Source: Microvirga sp. VF16 (GTDB lineage Bacteria > Pseudomonadota > Alphaproteobacteria > Rhizobiales > Beijerinckiaceae). Taken from it: a DNA stretch of 64,000 nt. Below are positions 52,759-61,400 of this stretch, one piece after another; position 1 is the stretch's first letter, and every line of letters starts with the position of its first letter. The notes below the pieces were generated by a model. That model worked only from the letters and a program-made list of their open reading frames with translations, did no database searches and had not been told where the DNA came from. The translations under genes and the position numbers were made by a program. The stretch spans positions 496,001 through 560,000 of the forward strand of contig NZ_CP069356.1 of the NCBI RefSeq assembly GCF_016864375.1, given 5' to 3'.

Positions 52759-53447
52759 GCCATCCGACACGGGTGCTCGTCATCGACGACGAGCCGGCGA
52801 TCCATCGCTTCCTCCGGCCGGCCCTCGAGGTGAACGAGTACGAAGCCCTGAGCGCCGGCACGGCAGCCGAGGGCTTGAAGCGCATCGCCGCCGATGCTCC
52901 TGACGTTGTCGTGCTCGATCTCGGCCTGCCCGACTTGGACGGCAAAGACGTGATCGCCCGGGTGCGCGAATGGTCGGACGTGCCGATCATTGTCCTCTCG
53001 GCCCGCGACCGTGAGGCTGAGAAGATCGCTGCCCTTGATCTCGGCGCCGATGATTTCGTGAACAAGCCTTTTGGAATGGGCGAACTCATGGCCAGACTGC
53101 GTACCGCGCTACGCCACCGCATGCAGCGCAAGGGCGAGACCCCCGTGGTCAGCGTCGGCGGGCTGGAGATCGATGTCCCCCGGCGTCGGGTCGCATGGCA
53201 GGGGACAGAGGTGAACTTGAGCCCGAAGGAGTTCGACCTTCTTGCCTTTCTGGCGGGCCATGCGGGCAAGGTGGTGACCCACAAGCAGATCCTGACCGCC
53301 GTCTGGGGCGCCGCCCACGACAACGACACCCAGTACCTGCGCGTCTATGTCGGCCAACTCCGGCAGAAGATCGAGCCCAATCCGTCCGACCCACGCTTTA
53401 TCCTGACGGAACCGGGCATCGGCTACCGACTGCTGGATACCGTCTAG
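52755..53447 (+). CDS. kdpE: KdpE, response regulator of the kdp operon
   Basis: 230 residues: a receiver with IDDEPAI, phospho-acceptor Asp55 (VLDLGLPD) and NKPFGM, then an OmpR-type winged helix (DTQYLRVYVGQLRQKIE, EPGIGYRL). It overlaps kdpD by four bases. It is expected to bind the tandem CTTTATA elements before kdp and before the second kup unit. Confidence 0.96.
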   Translation: MSHPTRVLVIDDEPAIHRFLRPALEVNEYEALSAGTAAEGLKRIAADAPDVVVLDLGLPDLDGKDVIARVREWSDVPIIVLSARDREAEKIAALDLGADDFVNKPFGMGELMARLRTALRHRMQRKGETPVVSVGGLEIDVPRRRVAWQGTEVNLSPKEFDLLAFLAGHAGKVVTHKQILTAVWGAAHDNDTQYLRVYVGQLRQKIEPNPSDPRFILTEPGIGYRLLDTV

Positions 53448-53466
53448 GCTCCGGCCGGGCCGGCGT

Positions 53467-53508
53467 CTTTATACGGCCTTTATATCGCGACCCTCACTTC
53501 CCAATCGA
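53467..53508 (+). promoter_or_regulatory. Second KdpE-type box, before the kup copy 2 unit
   Basis: CTTTATACGGCCTTTATAT at 53467-53485 differs from the kdp box by one base. TTCCCAATCGA at 53498-53508 is identical to that at the kdp promoter, and both are 31 bases from the start of their tandem repeat. The next genes on this strand are the small gene at 53693 and kup. Confidence 0.75.
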
Positions 53509-53692
53509 TTTTTTATGCGGCCCTGGCCATGTCTGTTCCGGGAGGTCGGGGCTGGATTGCCGGCCTTGGGGCGCGGGTTGTCCGGTCCCAACTTGTTTGG
53601 ACAGCCAAGATGTGGTCGAAGCAAAACCAGGAACAAGATCTCCGCTCGCTTCTGTCGCGGATCGAGGGGCCTCCCAGCCGACGGGAGGCCTC

Positions 53693-54076
53693 GTGACGGA
53701 GCTTCTCCACCGCGCGTGTCCTCGGCTCCAGGCAGCGCCCCAGCCCGACGATCTCGTTCGGCGCCTGATCGACGCGGAAGCCTGGGTCGATCTCGGGTTT
53801 TGGCTGATCGGCTGTGAGCTGCCGGACTGGGTGATCCACCGCCTGTCCTGTGACGACAGCCGCTGGAACTGTGCGATCGGCGTCCGCGGTCTTGCGATCA
53901 ACTGGGTCGATGACGTCGCCGAGTTCCAGCACGACAACCCGGCGCTCGCGATCTTTGGTGCTCTCGTGCATGTCCAGATTCTGAAGGCTCAGGGCCGGGC
54001 TCCAAGCAACGTCACGGCGTTCAGGCGGATGGAGAGGGCCGGAGCGGCCTCCATCACACATGGGGTGGAGAGGTAA
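53693..54076 (+). CDS. Hypothetical protein upstream of kup copy 2
   Basis: 127 residues from a GTG with GGGAGG upstream. The sequence looks like a compact soluble protein (LIDAEAWVDLGFWLIGCELPDW, NCAIGVRGLAINWVDDVAEF). It stops directly before the kup ATG, so translation is coupled. No family recognised. The frame stays open far upstream into kdpE, but that part is a shadow. A role in potassium homeostasis is inferred only from its operon. Confidence 0.65.
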   Translation: MTELLHRACPRLQAAPQPDDLVRRLIDAEAWVDLGFWLIGCELPDWVIHRLSCDDSRWNCAIGVRGLAINWVDDVAEFQHDNPALAIFGALVHVQILKAQGRAPSNVTAFRRMERAGAASITHGVER

Positions 54077-55996
54077 ATGACCGCAACGGCTTCCAGCCAG
54101 CCCAGCCCCGCGGAGCCAACAGCCCAACCCGCGGCCCCGCACGCATCCGGCTTCTGGACCCTGACGCTGGGCACCCTCGGGATCGTATATGGCGACATCG
54201 GTACGAGCCCGCTCTACGCCCTGAAGGAGTCCCTCTCGGCCGCGGCGGCGGGCGGGACCGTCGCGCGCGAGATGGTGTTCGGCATCGTGTCGCTGATCCT
54301 GTGGGCGCTGATCTTCATCGTGACGGTGAAGTACGTGCTCTTCATTCTGCGTGCCGATAACAATGGTGAGGGCGGCACGCTCACGCTCATGGCATTGGCG
54401 CAAAAAGCCGTGGGGCACAACATCCTCATCATCGCCCTGCTGGGGATGATCGGTGCGGCCCTTTTCTATGGCGACGCCATCATCACCCCGGCCATCTCGG
54501 TCCTATCGGCGGTCGAGGGCCTCAAGCTGGTGACGCCCACCTTCGAGCCTTACGTGGTGCCGTTCAGCCTGGTGATCATGATTGGCCTCTTTGCCGTGCA
54601 GAGCCACGGCACGGCCCGGGTCGCCGCCTGGTTCGGGCCGATCACCGGCTTATGGTTCGCTCTTATGGCCCTGGGCGGTATCCTTCACATCGCCGACGAT
54701 CCAGGCATCCTGCAAGCGATCAGCCCGACCTACGGCATCGTCTTCCTGGCCACCCATGGCACGGCTGGCCTTCTCGCCCTCGGCGCCGTCTTCCTGGCTG
54801 TCACGGGCGCGGAGGCGCTGTATGCCGATATGGGCCATTTCGGGCGAAGACCGATCCAGGTTGCCTGGCTGGGCTTCGTCCTGCCCTGCTTGGCGCTCAA
54901 CTATCTCGGCCAGGGCGCCCTGCTCCTGGCTGATCCGACCAAGATCGAGAACCCCTTCTTCCTGCTCTATCCCGAATGGGCGCTGCTCCCGATGGTCGCG
55001 ATGGCAACCCTCGCCACCATCATCGCCAGCCAGGCGGTGATCACGGGTGCGTTCTCCCTGACCCAGCAGGCGATCCAGCTCGGTCTCCTGCCTCGCATGG
55101 AGATCCGGTGGACGTCTGAGACCGAGAAGGGCCAGATCTACGTGCCGCGGGTGAATTGGCTGTTGCTTGCGGCCGTCCTGTTGCTGGTCATCGTGTTCAG
55201 GAGCTCGAGCGCCCTGGCGCACGCCTATGGCATTGCCGTCACCGGCACGATGGTGGTCACCGCCGTCACGGCCTTCTTCGTGGTTTGGCGGTTCTGGCAA
55301 TGGCCAGCGTGGCTCGCGGCCGCCGTCATCGCGCCCTTCCTGGCCGTCGACGCGATCTTCCTGGCGGCGAACGCCCTGAAGATTCCCCAAGGCGGCTGGA
55401 TGCCACTGCTGGTTGGCGGCCTGCTGGTTATGCTCATGATGACCTGGCGGCGCGGGACACGCATCCTGTTCGAGAAGACCCGCAAGGTCGACGTGCCGCT
55501 GCTCGAACTCGTCACCATGCTCCAGAAGAGCCAGCCGCACCGGGTCAAGGGCACTGCCGTGTTCATGACCAGCGATCCCGACACAGCTCCCGCGGCCCTG
55601 CTGCACAATCTCAAACACAACAAGATCCTGCACGAGCAGAACGTGGTGCTGACAGTGAGGACCGAGGATGCGCCGCGCGTTGCCGATGACGAGCGCGTTC
55701 GGATCGAGCACCTGGGGGACTCGTTCTGGCGCGCGACTATGGCCTTCGGCTACATGGAGGCGCCGAACATCCCGCGCGGACTGGTTCTCCTGCGCAAGCA
55801 GGGGTTCAAGTTCGACATCATGACCACGTCGTTCTTCGTGTCCCGCCGCTCGATCCGGCCCTCCGTCCATGGCGGCATGCCGTTCTGGCAGGACAAGCTC
55901 TTCATCAGCCTGGCCAAGTCTGCCAGCGACGCGACGGACTTCTTCCAGATCCCGACTGGTCGCGTGGTGGAAGTTGGCACCCAAGTGACGGTATGA
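54077..55996 (+). CDS. kup: Kup potassium transporter, copy 2
   Basis: 639 residues with the same signatures as copy 1 (GIVYGDIGTSPLYALKES, ADNNGEGGT, YGDAIITPAISVLSA) and about twelve membrane segments plus a cytoplasmic C-terminal domain (KHNKILHEQNVVLTV). GGAGAGG precedes the ATG. Downstream of the kdp operon and a KdpE-type box, this copy is likely induced with Kdp at low K+. Confidence 0.95.
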   Translation: MTATASSQPSPAEPTAQPAAPHASGFWTLTLGTLGIVYGDIGTSPLYALKESLSAAAAGGTVAREMVFGIVSLILWALIFIVTVKYVLFILRADNNGEGGTLTLMALAQKAVGHNILIIALLGMIGAALFYGDAIITPAISVLSAVEGLKLVTPTFEPYVVPFSLVIMIGLFAVQSHGTARVAAWFGPITGLWFALMALGGILHIADDPGILQAISPTYGIVFLATHGTAGLLALGAVFLAVTGAEALYADMGHFGRRPIQVAWLGFVLPCLALNYLGQGALLLADPTKIENPFFLLYPEWALLPMVAMATLATIIASQAVITGAFSLTQQAIQLGLLPRMEIRWTSETEKGQIYVPRVNWLLLAAVLLLVIVFRSSSALAHAYGIAVTGTMVVTAVTAFFVVWRFWQWPAWLAAAVIAPFLAVDAIFLAANALKIPQGGWMPLLVGGLLVMLMMTWRRGTRILFEKTRKVDVPLLELVTMLQKSQPHRVKGTAVFMTSDPDTAPAALLHNLKHNKILHEQNVVLTVRTEDAPRVADDERVRIEHLGDSFWRATMAFGYMEAPNIPRGLVLLRKQGFKFDIMTTSFFVSRRSIRPSVHGGMPFWQDKLFISLAKSASDATDFFQIPTGRVVEVGTQVTV

Positions 55997-56423
55997 GCCC
56001 AGCTTGAAGTATTGTGATCCCCGGCAGCAGACCAAGGAAGGTCTCAGAAAGGTCTGCAGTGTTAAGGCTTGAGTGTTAAGGCTTGTTGGATGCCTGCCGC
56101 GGCGGAACGGAGCCGCGGCACGAGCGGCAGGCGTTCGATAAGCCTCAAAGGAGGAAACCGCGGAACACCGTGCTGACGCTGCGGATGTTATGGGGATTGT
56201 GGCGTCGGCATCGGGTGTTGAGCAACCATCACTGACCGGATCCGGTGTGGGTGAACTCGCTGTGAAGGCCGCCGCGAGCCCGGCCGATGAAACTCTTGGA
56301 GTGCCAACTGCACGGATGGGGATGCATCGTGATCACCGCACGGGGCAAAACAGCGAGCGCCCGAGCATCGGATTCAGCACCCGTCATCAGAAGCATGAGG
56401 GTCACGGGCGGGCAGGCGAGCGG
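55997..56423. other. Intergenic stretch, probably including the IS91 end
   Basis: No gene supported. A 14-bp tandem duplication lies at 56058-56085. One end of the IS91-type element must fall between here and its transposase gene, but I could not identify the terminus. Confidence 0.5.
56058..56085 (+). repeat. Tandem 14-bp duplication
   Basis: AGTGTTAAGGCTTG is repeated twice, exactly, at 56058-56071 and 56072-56085. Confidence 0.9.
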
Positions 56424-57497
56424 TCATGAGGTGTCGATCCGGATGGGGTGAGGGGGCGCAGAACGCGATGCACATCCGCGGGCGAACCGCTCGATGATGA
56501 TCATGCGACCGCCGCAGCACGGGCAACACCGCGACGGCGCGATCAAGGCGTCGGGTACAGGAGCATCGGCCAGGGGCTTCCCGACCACCGCCAGCAGCGC
56601 ACGCGCACGAGCGAGGTTTTCCTGACGCACGCCATTGCCGAACAGCCCGTAATGGCGGATGCGATGAAAGCCGTCAGGCAGCACGTGCAGCAGAAAGCGA
56701 CGGATGAACTCATCGACGCTCAGCCGCATCACCTTGGAGCGCTGACGTTCCTTGGCCCGATAATCCTTCCAGCGGAAGGTGACCCCATCCGCATCGCAGG
56801 CGATCAGCCGGCTGTTGGAGATCGCCACGCGGTGCGTGTAGCGCGCCAGATAGGCCAGCACCGCGGCGGGCCCGCTGAACGGGCGCTTGCAGTAGACCAC
56901 CCATTCGATCCGCCGCAGCGCCGCCAGCCAGGCGTTGAACGCCTTCGGCTGGGCCAGATGCGTCTGAGTTCCGAAGAAGCCCAGGCGCCCGGTCGCCTGG
57001 GCGCGGGACAGCCCGTCCAGGAACAGGCGTCGGAACAGCCGCGAGAGCACCCGCACCGGCAGAAGGAAGCCCGGCCGGCCCGCGATCCATCGGCTCCCAT
57101 CCAAGGCGATGCCGCCGCTGGGCACGATCACGTGCACATGCGGATGATGCGTCAGGGCCGAGCCCCAGGTGTGCAGCACCGCCGTCAAGCCGATGCGCGC
57201 GCCCAGATGCTTGGGATCGGCCGCCAGGGTGAGCAGGGTCTGGGCGGCGACCTTGAACAGCAGATCATAGACCACCGCCTTGTTGGACCAGGCGAGATCG
57301 GCGATCGCGGCCGGCAGCGTGAACACCACGTGGAAGTAGGGCACGGGCAGCAGCTCGGCTTCGCGATCAGCGAGCCAGTCCCGGGCCGCCGCGCCCTGGC
57401 ATTTTGGGCAGTGCCGGTTGCGGCAGAAGCTATGGGGAGAGCGGCCCGGGCGTGAAATAATGTCTCCGGTGCTCGATGAAACGGAAGGATGTGCCCC

Positions 57498-58661
57498 ATG
57501 AGTCAAGTCAGTGATCTAAGCCGTTCCCTTGCTCCCTTTGATCAAAATACTACCCTGACGGTGGTCGTTGAGCTGAGCGAGGCCAGTTGGCTCGTCGCTG
57601 GGTTGATTCCAGGCATTGAGCGCCAACCCGTGAAGAAGCAGGAGCCGGACCCGGTTGCGCTGCTGCGGCTGCTGGAGCGCTGGCGGTTGGAGGCGATCAA
57701 GGCGGGCAAGATGATTGGACAGATTGCCCTCGCCTTTGAGGCGGGACGGGACGGGTTTTGGCTGGCGCGGTGGCTGCAGGCGCGCGACATCACAGCGCAC
57801 GTGGTCCATTCGACGAGCGTCGCGGTGTCACGCGAGCATCGTCGCGCGAAGACCGATCGGCTGGATACGGCGATGCTGATGCGCGTGTTCGTGGGATGGC
57901 TGCGTGGCGAGCGCGGACACTGCCGGATGGTGGCGATCCCAACGCTCGAGCAAGAGGACGCCAAGCGCCCGAGCCGTGAACGGGAAAGCCTGGTCGGCGA
58001 GCGTACACGGATCATCAACCGCATGAAGGCGGCCTTGGCCCGGCTCGGCATCCGCGGGTTCAAACCGGCCTTGCGCAAGGCGCCGCAACGGCTCGCCGCC
58101 TTGCGCACGCCGGAGGGTGTTCCGATTCCACCGAACACGCTCGACGAGATCAGACGTGACATGGATCGGCTCGCCGTCGTGCGCGAACAGATCGATGGGA
58201 TCGAACGGGCCCGCCTTGCGCGCCTGGAAAACGCGCCGGCAGCAGGGCCACACGCTATGGTACGCCTGTTGGCCCGCGTTGTCGGTGTGGGAGTGGAAAC
58301 TGCGGACATGTTGGTACAGGAGGTGTTGTCCCGAAACCTTCGAGACCGGCGAGCTGTAGCCCGTTATGTTGGCCTCACGGGCTCGCCCGACGAGAGTGGC
58401 AAGAGGCGGCGGGAGAAAGGATTGGCCAAGGCAGGCAATCCCCGCGCGCGTCGCGGACTGATCCAACTCGCCTGGCGGTTTTTGAGGTTCCAGAGCGGCA
58501 GCGCGCTCGCGCAATGGTACCGGGCGCGGACTGATGGCCCGAAGGGAGCACGCAAGACCACAATGATTGTCGCGCTCGCCCGCAAGCTCCTGATTGCGCT
58601 TTGGCGCATGGTCACCATTGGCGACATCCCGGCGGGCGTCGCGCTACGGCCGACGATCTGA
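57498..58661 (+). CDS. IS110-family transposase (DEDD/Tnp20)
   Basis: 387 residues from ATG 57498, with GGAAGG before it. The N-terminal RuvC-like DEDD domain shows VVVELSEASWLVA and later REHRRAKTDRLDTAML; the C-terminal Tnp20 domain shows VVGVGVETADMLVQEV and YVGLTGSPDESGKRRREKGLAKAGN, with the Ser expected to attack DNA in this segment. The ending VALARKLLIALWRMV is the family's last helix. It is full length and intact. These recombinases insert without target duplication, guided by a structured RNA encoded in the element. Confidence 0.92.
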   Translation: MSQVSDLSRSLAPFDQNTTLTVVVELSEASWLVAGLIPGIERQPVKKQEPDPVALLRLLERWRLEAIKAGKMIGQIALAFEAGRDGFWLARWLQARDITAHVVHSTSVAVSREHRRAKTDRLDTAMLMRVFVGWLRGERGHCRMVAIPTLEQEDAKRPSRERESLVGERTRIINRMKAALARLGIRGFKPALRKAPQRLAALRTPEGVPIPPNTLDEIRRDMDRLAVVREQIDGIERARLARLENAPAAGPHAMVRLLARVVGVGVETADMLVQEVLSRNLRDRRAVARYVGLTGSPDESGKRRREKGLAKAGNPRARRGLIQLAWRFLRFQSGSALAQWYRARTDGPKGARKTTMIVALARKLLIALWRMVTIGDIPAGVALRPTI

Positions 58662-58664
58662 ACA

Positions 58665-58988
58665 CGCGACAGGGTTGTTGCGCGACGGATCGCCTGTCGC
58701 GACGAACCCAGGCGTAGCGATTCGAGGTGGCGGTGACCCGAACAATTCCATGGCTCCAATGCCGTCGGCAGAATGGGCCCGCCGCCTCGGAGCCTTGCTG
58801 CTGAAGCCATTGACTGCTTCATGGTCAGGGTCCCGAGCGGACCCAACCGAATACAAGGTCGCGGCGCGATGCTTTGCGCCCCGAGGCAGGCTCCCCTCGC
58901 ATTGCTCGCCCTGTTCCTGATCCGGGTTCACGCCCGCCTCACCCTCGCGGTCGACTGCCTTACTTCTGGCCTCGGTGCCGGCAGTCGA
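58665..58988 (+). ncRNA. Candidate guide (bridge/seek) RNA region of the IS110-family element
   Basis: The non-coding stretch after the transposase gene has two strong inverted repeats: CGCGACAGG at 58665-58673 with CCTGTCGCG at 58693-58701 (19-base loop), and TCGACTGCC at 58951-58959 with GGCAGTCGA at 58980-58988 (20-base loop). In the IS1111 group the guide RNA comes from the end downstream of the gene. Structure and position agree; the exact RNA ends and guide bases are not determined. Confidence 0.45.
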
Positions 58989-59257
58989 GAGACTCAAGGA
59001 AAAAGATGCTGAGAACCGCACCACCGACTTGACAGAAAAATCCCCATACAAGGAATTGTAGGCGATCTGCGTCTGGGCACAGGTCTCACAGCGCTCCACA
59101 TGACCGCCGAGCGCGGCCGTGCGGCAGGCCTCGATGGCGCTCATCACCTTGATCTGGCCGAGGCTGAGATGGCCGGCATGGGCGGCGCGCCAGACAGCCC
59201 CGTGGGCGCGGAAGATCTCCGCCACCTCGAGAGCCGGGCGGGGCATGGGGCCCGCCC

Positions 59258-60121
59258 TCAGGCGGGCGGATCCGCGAGAGGCAGATGATCGAGCGGGCTC
59301 ATCACGGTGCGGATGATCTGGGTGGCCACGCGGGTGTAGCGGGCGGTGGTGTCGAGCTTGGTGTGGCCGAGCAACACCTGGATGACGCGGATGTCGACGT
59401 TCTGCTCGAGCAGATGGGTGGCGAAGCTGTGGCGCAGGGTGTGCAGACTGACGGGCTTGTCGATCTCGGCCAGGCGGGCGGCGGCATGACAGACGCGGTT
59501 GAGCTGACGCGGGGTGAGCGGGTTGACCCGGTTCTGGCCGGGAAAGAGCCAGCCCTGCGGCCGGGCCGCCTTCCACCAGGCACGCAGGAGCGCGAGAAGC
59601 TGCGGCGAGAGCATGACATAGCGATCCTTGCGGCCCTTGCCCTGCTCGACGCGGATGACCATGCGGGTGGAGTCGATGTCGCTGACCTTGAGGGTGACGA
59701 CCTCGGAGGCGCGCAAGCCCGCGCCGTAGGCGACACTCAGCGCCGCCTTGGACTTGAGGGTGGGGGCAGCCTCGATCAGGCGGGCAACCTCATCGGGGCT
59801 GAGGACCGCCGGCAGCCTGCGCGGCTCGGGCACGAATGGGATCTGCTGCATGACCTCGGGCCTGTGCAGGGTGACCTGGAAGAGGAAGCGCAGGGCCGTG
59901 ACGGCGTGATTGATGGTGGGCGGGCTGGCGCCGGTCTCGATCAGGAAGAGCTGGTAGCGACGCACGTCCTCGAAGCCGGCCTGGTCGGGGGAGGCGCCGA
60001 GGAAGGCGCTGAAGCGGCGGATGGCGCGGATGTAAGCCTGCTGCGTGCGCGGGGCGAAATGGCGGATCGTCATGTCGTCGATCAGGCGCTGACGGAGAGG
60101 GCTGACGGACGCGTGGGTCAT
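59258..60121 (-). CDS. Tyrosine recombinase linked to IS91-type element
   Basis: 287 residues from ATG 60121 with AGGAG upstream. The SAM-like N-terminal domain (MTIRHFAPRTQQAYIRAI) and the catalytic part are intact: Arg in GAGLRASEV, HTLRHSFATHLLE (HxxR), and Tyr in LGHTKLDTTARYTRV. It ends twelve bases before the IS91 transposase start. Such pairs (integrase plus IS91 transposase) form a known element type in Proteobacteria. The integrase itself appears functional. Confidence 0.92.
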   Translation of the reverse strand: MTHASVSPLRQRLIDDMTIRHFAPRTQQAYIRAIRRFSAFLGASPDQAGFEDVRRYQLFLIETGASPPTINHAVTALRFLFQVTLHRPEVMQQIPFVPEPRRLPAVLSPDEVARLIEAAPTLKSKAALSVAYGAGLRASEVVTLKVSDIDSTRMVIRVEQGKGRKDRYVMLSPQLLALLRAWWKAARPQGWLFPGQNRVNPLTPRQLNRVCHAAARLAEIDKPVSLHTLRHSFATHLLEQNVDIRVIQVLLGHTKLDTTARYTRVATQIIRTVMSPLDHLPLADPPA

Positions 60122-60328
60122 GGGAGGCTCCTGTCCTGAGGGTGGAGGAAACCTCTCCATTCTCAGGCCGGACACGTCCCGGCGTGACCTCTATGATCGT
60201 TCCAGACGCCGACAGAGCCGGCATATCCTACCGCGGTAGCGGTTTAGTCCTTTGACCCGACGGAGACCTCTAGCCGATCTGGAGGCCAAGCGAACTCACC
60301 GTCATCTCTGCTCGCATCACGCCAATTC

Positions 60329-61288
60329 CTAAGGCGCTTCGTCTGCCTTGCTGCGGGAGGTCATGGTCAGAGCCAGACCACCCAGAACCAGGATCACGCC
60401 GACGGCAAAGAGCACTCCCATCTCGTCACCAAACATCGCAGATGAAGCGGCGATGCCGAACACCGGCTGGAGGTACTGAACGCTGGCGGCAATCCCAGCC
60501 GGGACGGTGCGCAGGATATTCAACCATAGAAACAAACCTGCGACGCTCACCGCGAGCCCGAGATAGACCGCGGCGCCTACGGCCTCAACGGTGAGGTGGA
60601 CTGGAACGTGCCACATCTCCCAGCCTGTCCAAGGCAGCAGGGCGATGAAGCCAAACAAGGTGCTCCAGGCCGCCACGGTGGCGGTGCCGTACTCGTGGGT
60701 GAGCTCAACGCTCCAGACGTAATAGAACGCAATGGCCAGCGCGGAGACCACCATGAGGCCGGCGCCGACCATGGTGGTTGCGGATACGGCACTCGCCCCA
60801 TCTCCATTGCCCAACGCAACGAGCGCGATCCCGGCGAACGCCGCCAGCAAGCCCAGCTTCTGCCGACCCGGGACAGGCTGCTTGAGGCGGAGTGCCGCGA
60901 ACACCACGACGAAGACCGGAATGGTGGCAGAGATGATCGTGCCGACTGAGGCTGACGTGCCGGCGACGCCGAAGGCCTGGGCAACCTGGCCCACGCCGAT
61001 GCCCAGGGCACCGAGGGCGGCGATGCGGGGGAGCGCACGCATCGGCAGCCGCTGCTTGCCGAGGGTAAGGAACAGCAACAACGGCACGGCGATGGCGAAC
61101 CGCAGAGCCGTTAGGGTCAACGGGGGTAACGTCAGGAGACCAAGCTTCGTGACCGGAATGGACAGCCCCCACATGAGGGCGAGCAGCAACATGGCCGCAA
61201 GGCTGCGCACGGACAGGGCCGCGTTGCTGGAAGCAGCAGGGGAAAGAGAGGAGTTGGGGTGTGTGCCCGCTGTGCTCTGGCTCGACAT
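60329..61288 (-). CDS. EamA/DMT-family transporter
   Basis: 319 residues from ATG 61288. Ten hydrophobic segments in two EamA repeats (LLLALMWGLSIPVTKLG near the start of the first, FGVAGTSASVGTIISATIPVF at its end, VSALAIAFYYVWSVELTH for the second). Members export amino acids or other metabolites. It is divergent from a LysR gene, which probably controls it. The open frame extends 26 residues upstream but without likeness. Confidence 0.85.
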   Translation of the reverse strand: MSSQSTAGTHPNSSLSPAASSNAALSVRSLAAMLLLALMWGLSIPVTKLGLLTLPPLTLTALRFAIAVPLLLFLTLGKQRLPMRALPRIAALGALGIGVGQVAQAFGVAGTSASVGTIISATIPVFVVVFAALRLKQPVPGRQKLGLLAAFAGIALVALGNGDGASAVSATTMVGAGLMVVSALAIAFYYVWSVELTHEYGTATVAAWSTLFGFIALLPWTGWEMWHVPVHLTVEAVGAAVYLGLAVSVAGLFLWLNILRTVPAGIAASVQYLQPVFGIAASSAMFGDEMGVLFAVGVILVLGGLALTMTSRSKADEAP

Positions 61289-61371
61289 GAACAACTCTGC
61301 ATGGAGATGACGTGACGTCGCGACTGTCCCGAGTGGTAGGAGCGGGTGGCATGGCTGACAAACCATTTGTT

Positions 61372-61388
61372 CTCACATAACGTGTGAG
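61372..61388 (+). promoter_or_regulatory. Candidate LysR operator in the divergent promoter region
   Basis: CTCACATAACGTGTGAG has six-base perfect arms (CTCACA/TGTGAG) around TAACG. It lies 12 bases before the lysR start in the gap to the DMT gene, the usual place for autoregulation. Confidence 0.5.
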
Positions 61389-61400
61389 CCAAACTCACGC

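Larger units (their letters stand above)
57426..59051 (+). mobile_element. IS110-family (IS1111-like) insertion inside the IS91 transposase
   Basis: Ends are set from the interrupted gene: 1626 bp, no target duplication (ambiguous by one G). TATGGGGA at 57431-57438 and TCCCCATA at 59041-59048 are inverted repeats that lie five and three bases inside the ends, the sub-terminal arrangement typical of the IS1111 group. Coding is on the plus strand, with about 70 bases before the gene and 390 after it. Confidence 0.82.
56424..59246 (-). pseudogene. IS91-family transposase, split by an inserted element
   Basis: The N-terminal part starts at ATG 59246 (RPALEVAEIFRAHGAVW, VERCETCAQTQIAYNS) and ends at 59052. 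The rest resumes at 57425 (CRNRHCPKCQGAAARDWL) and runs to the stop at 56424, with the HUH-type HPHVHVIVPSGG motif and YLARYTHRVAISNS Tyr. Removing 57426-59051 joins the two halves in frame across the zinc motif AYNS-CRNRHCPKC, giving about 398 residues, normal for the family. This rolling-circle transposase is therefore inactivated by insertion, not by decay. Confidence 0.9.

Noticed and set aside
58644..59576. 310-residue minus-strand frame as one protein
   Set aside because: Only 59052-59246 is real (IS91 N-terminus); the part before it is antisense to the integrase end and the part after it is the non-coding end of the inserted element.
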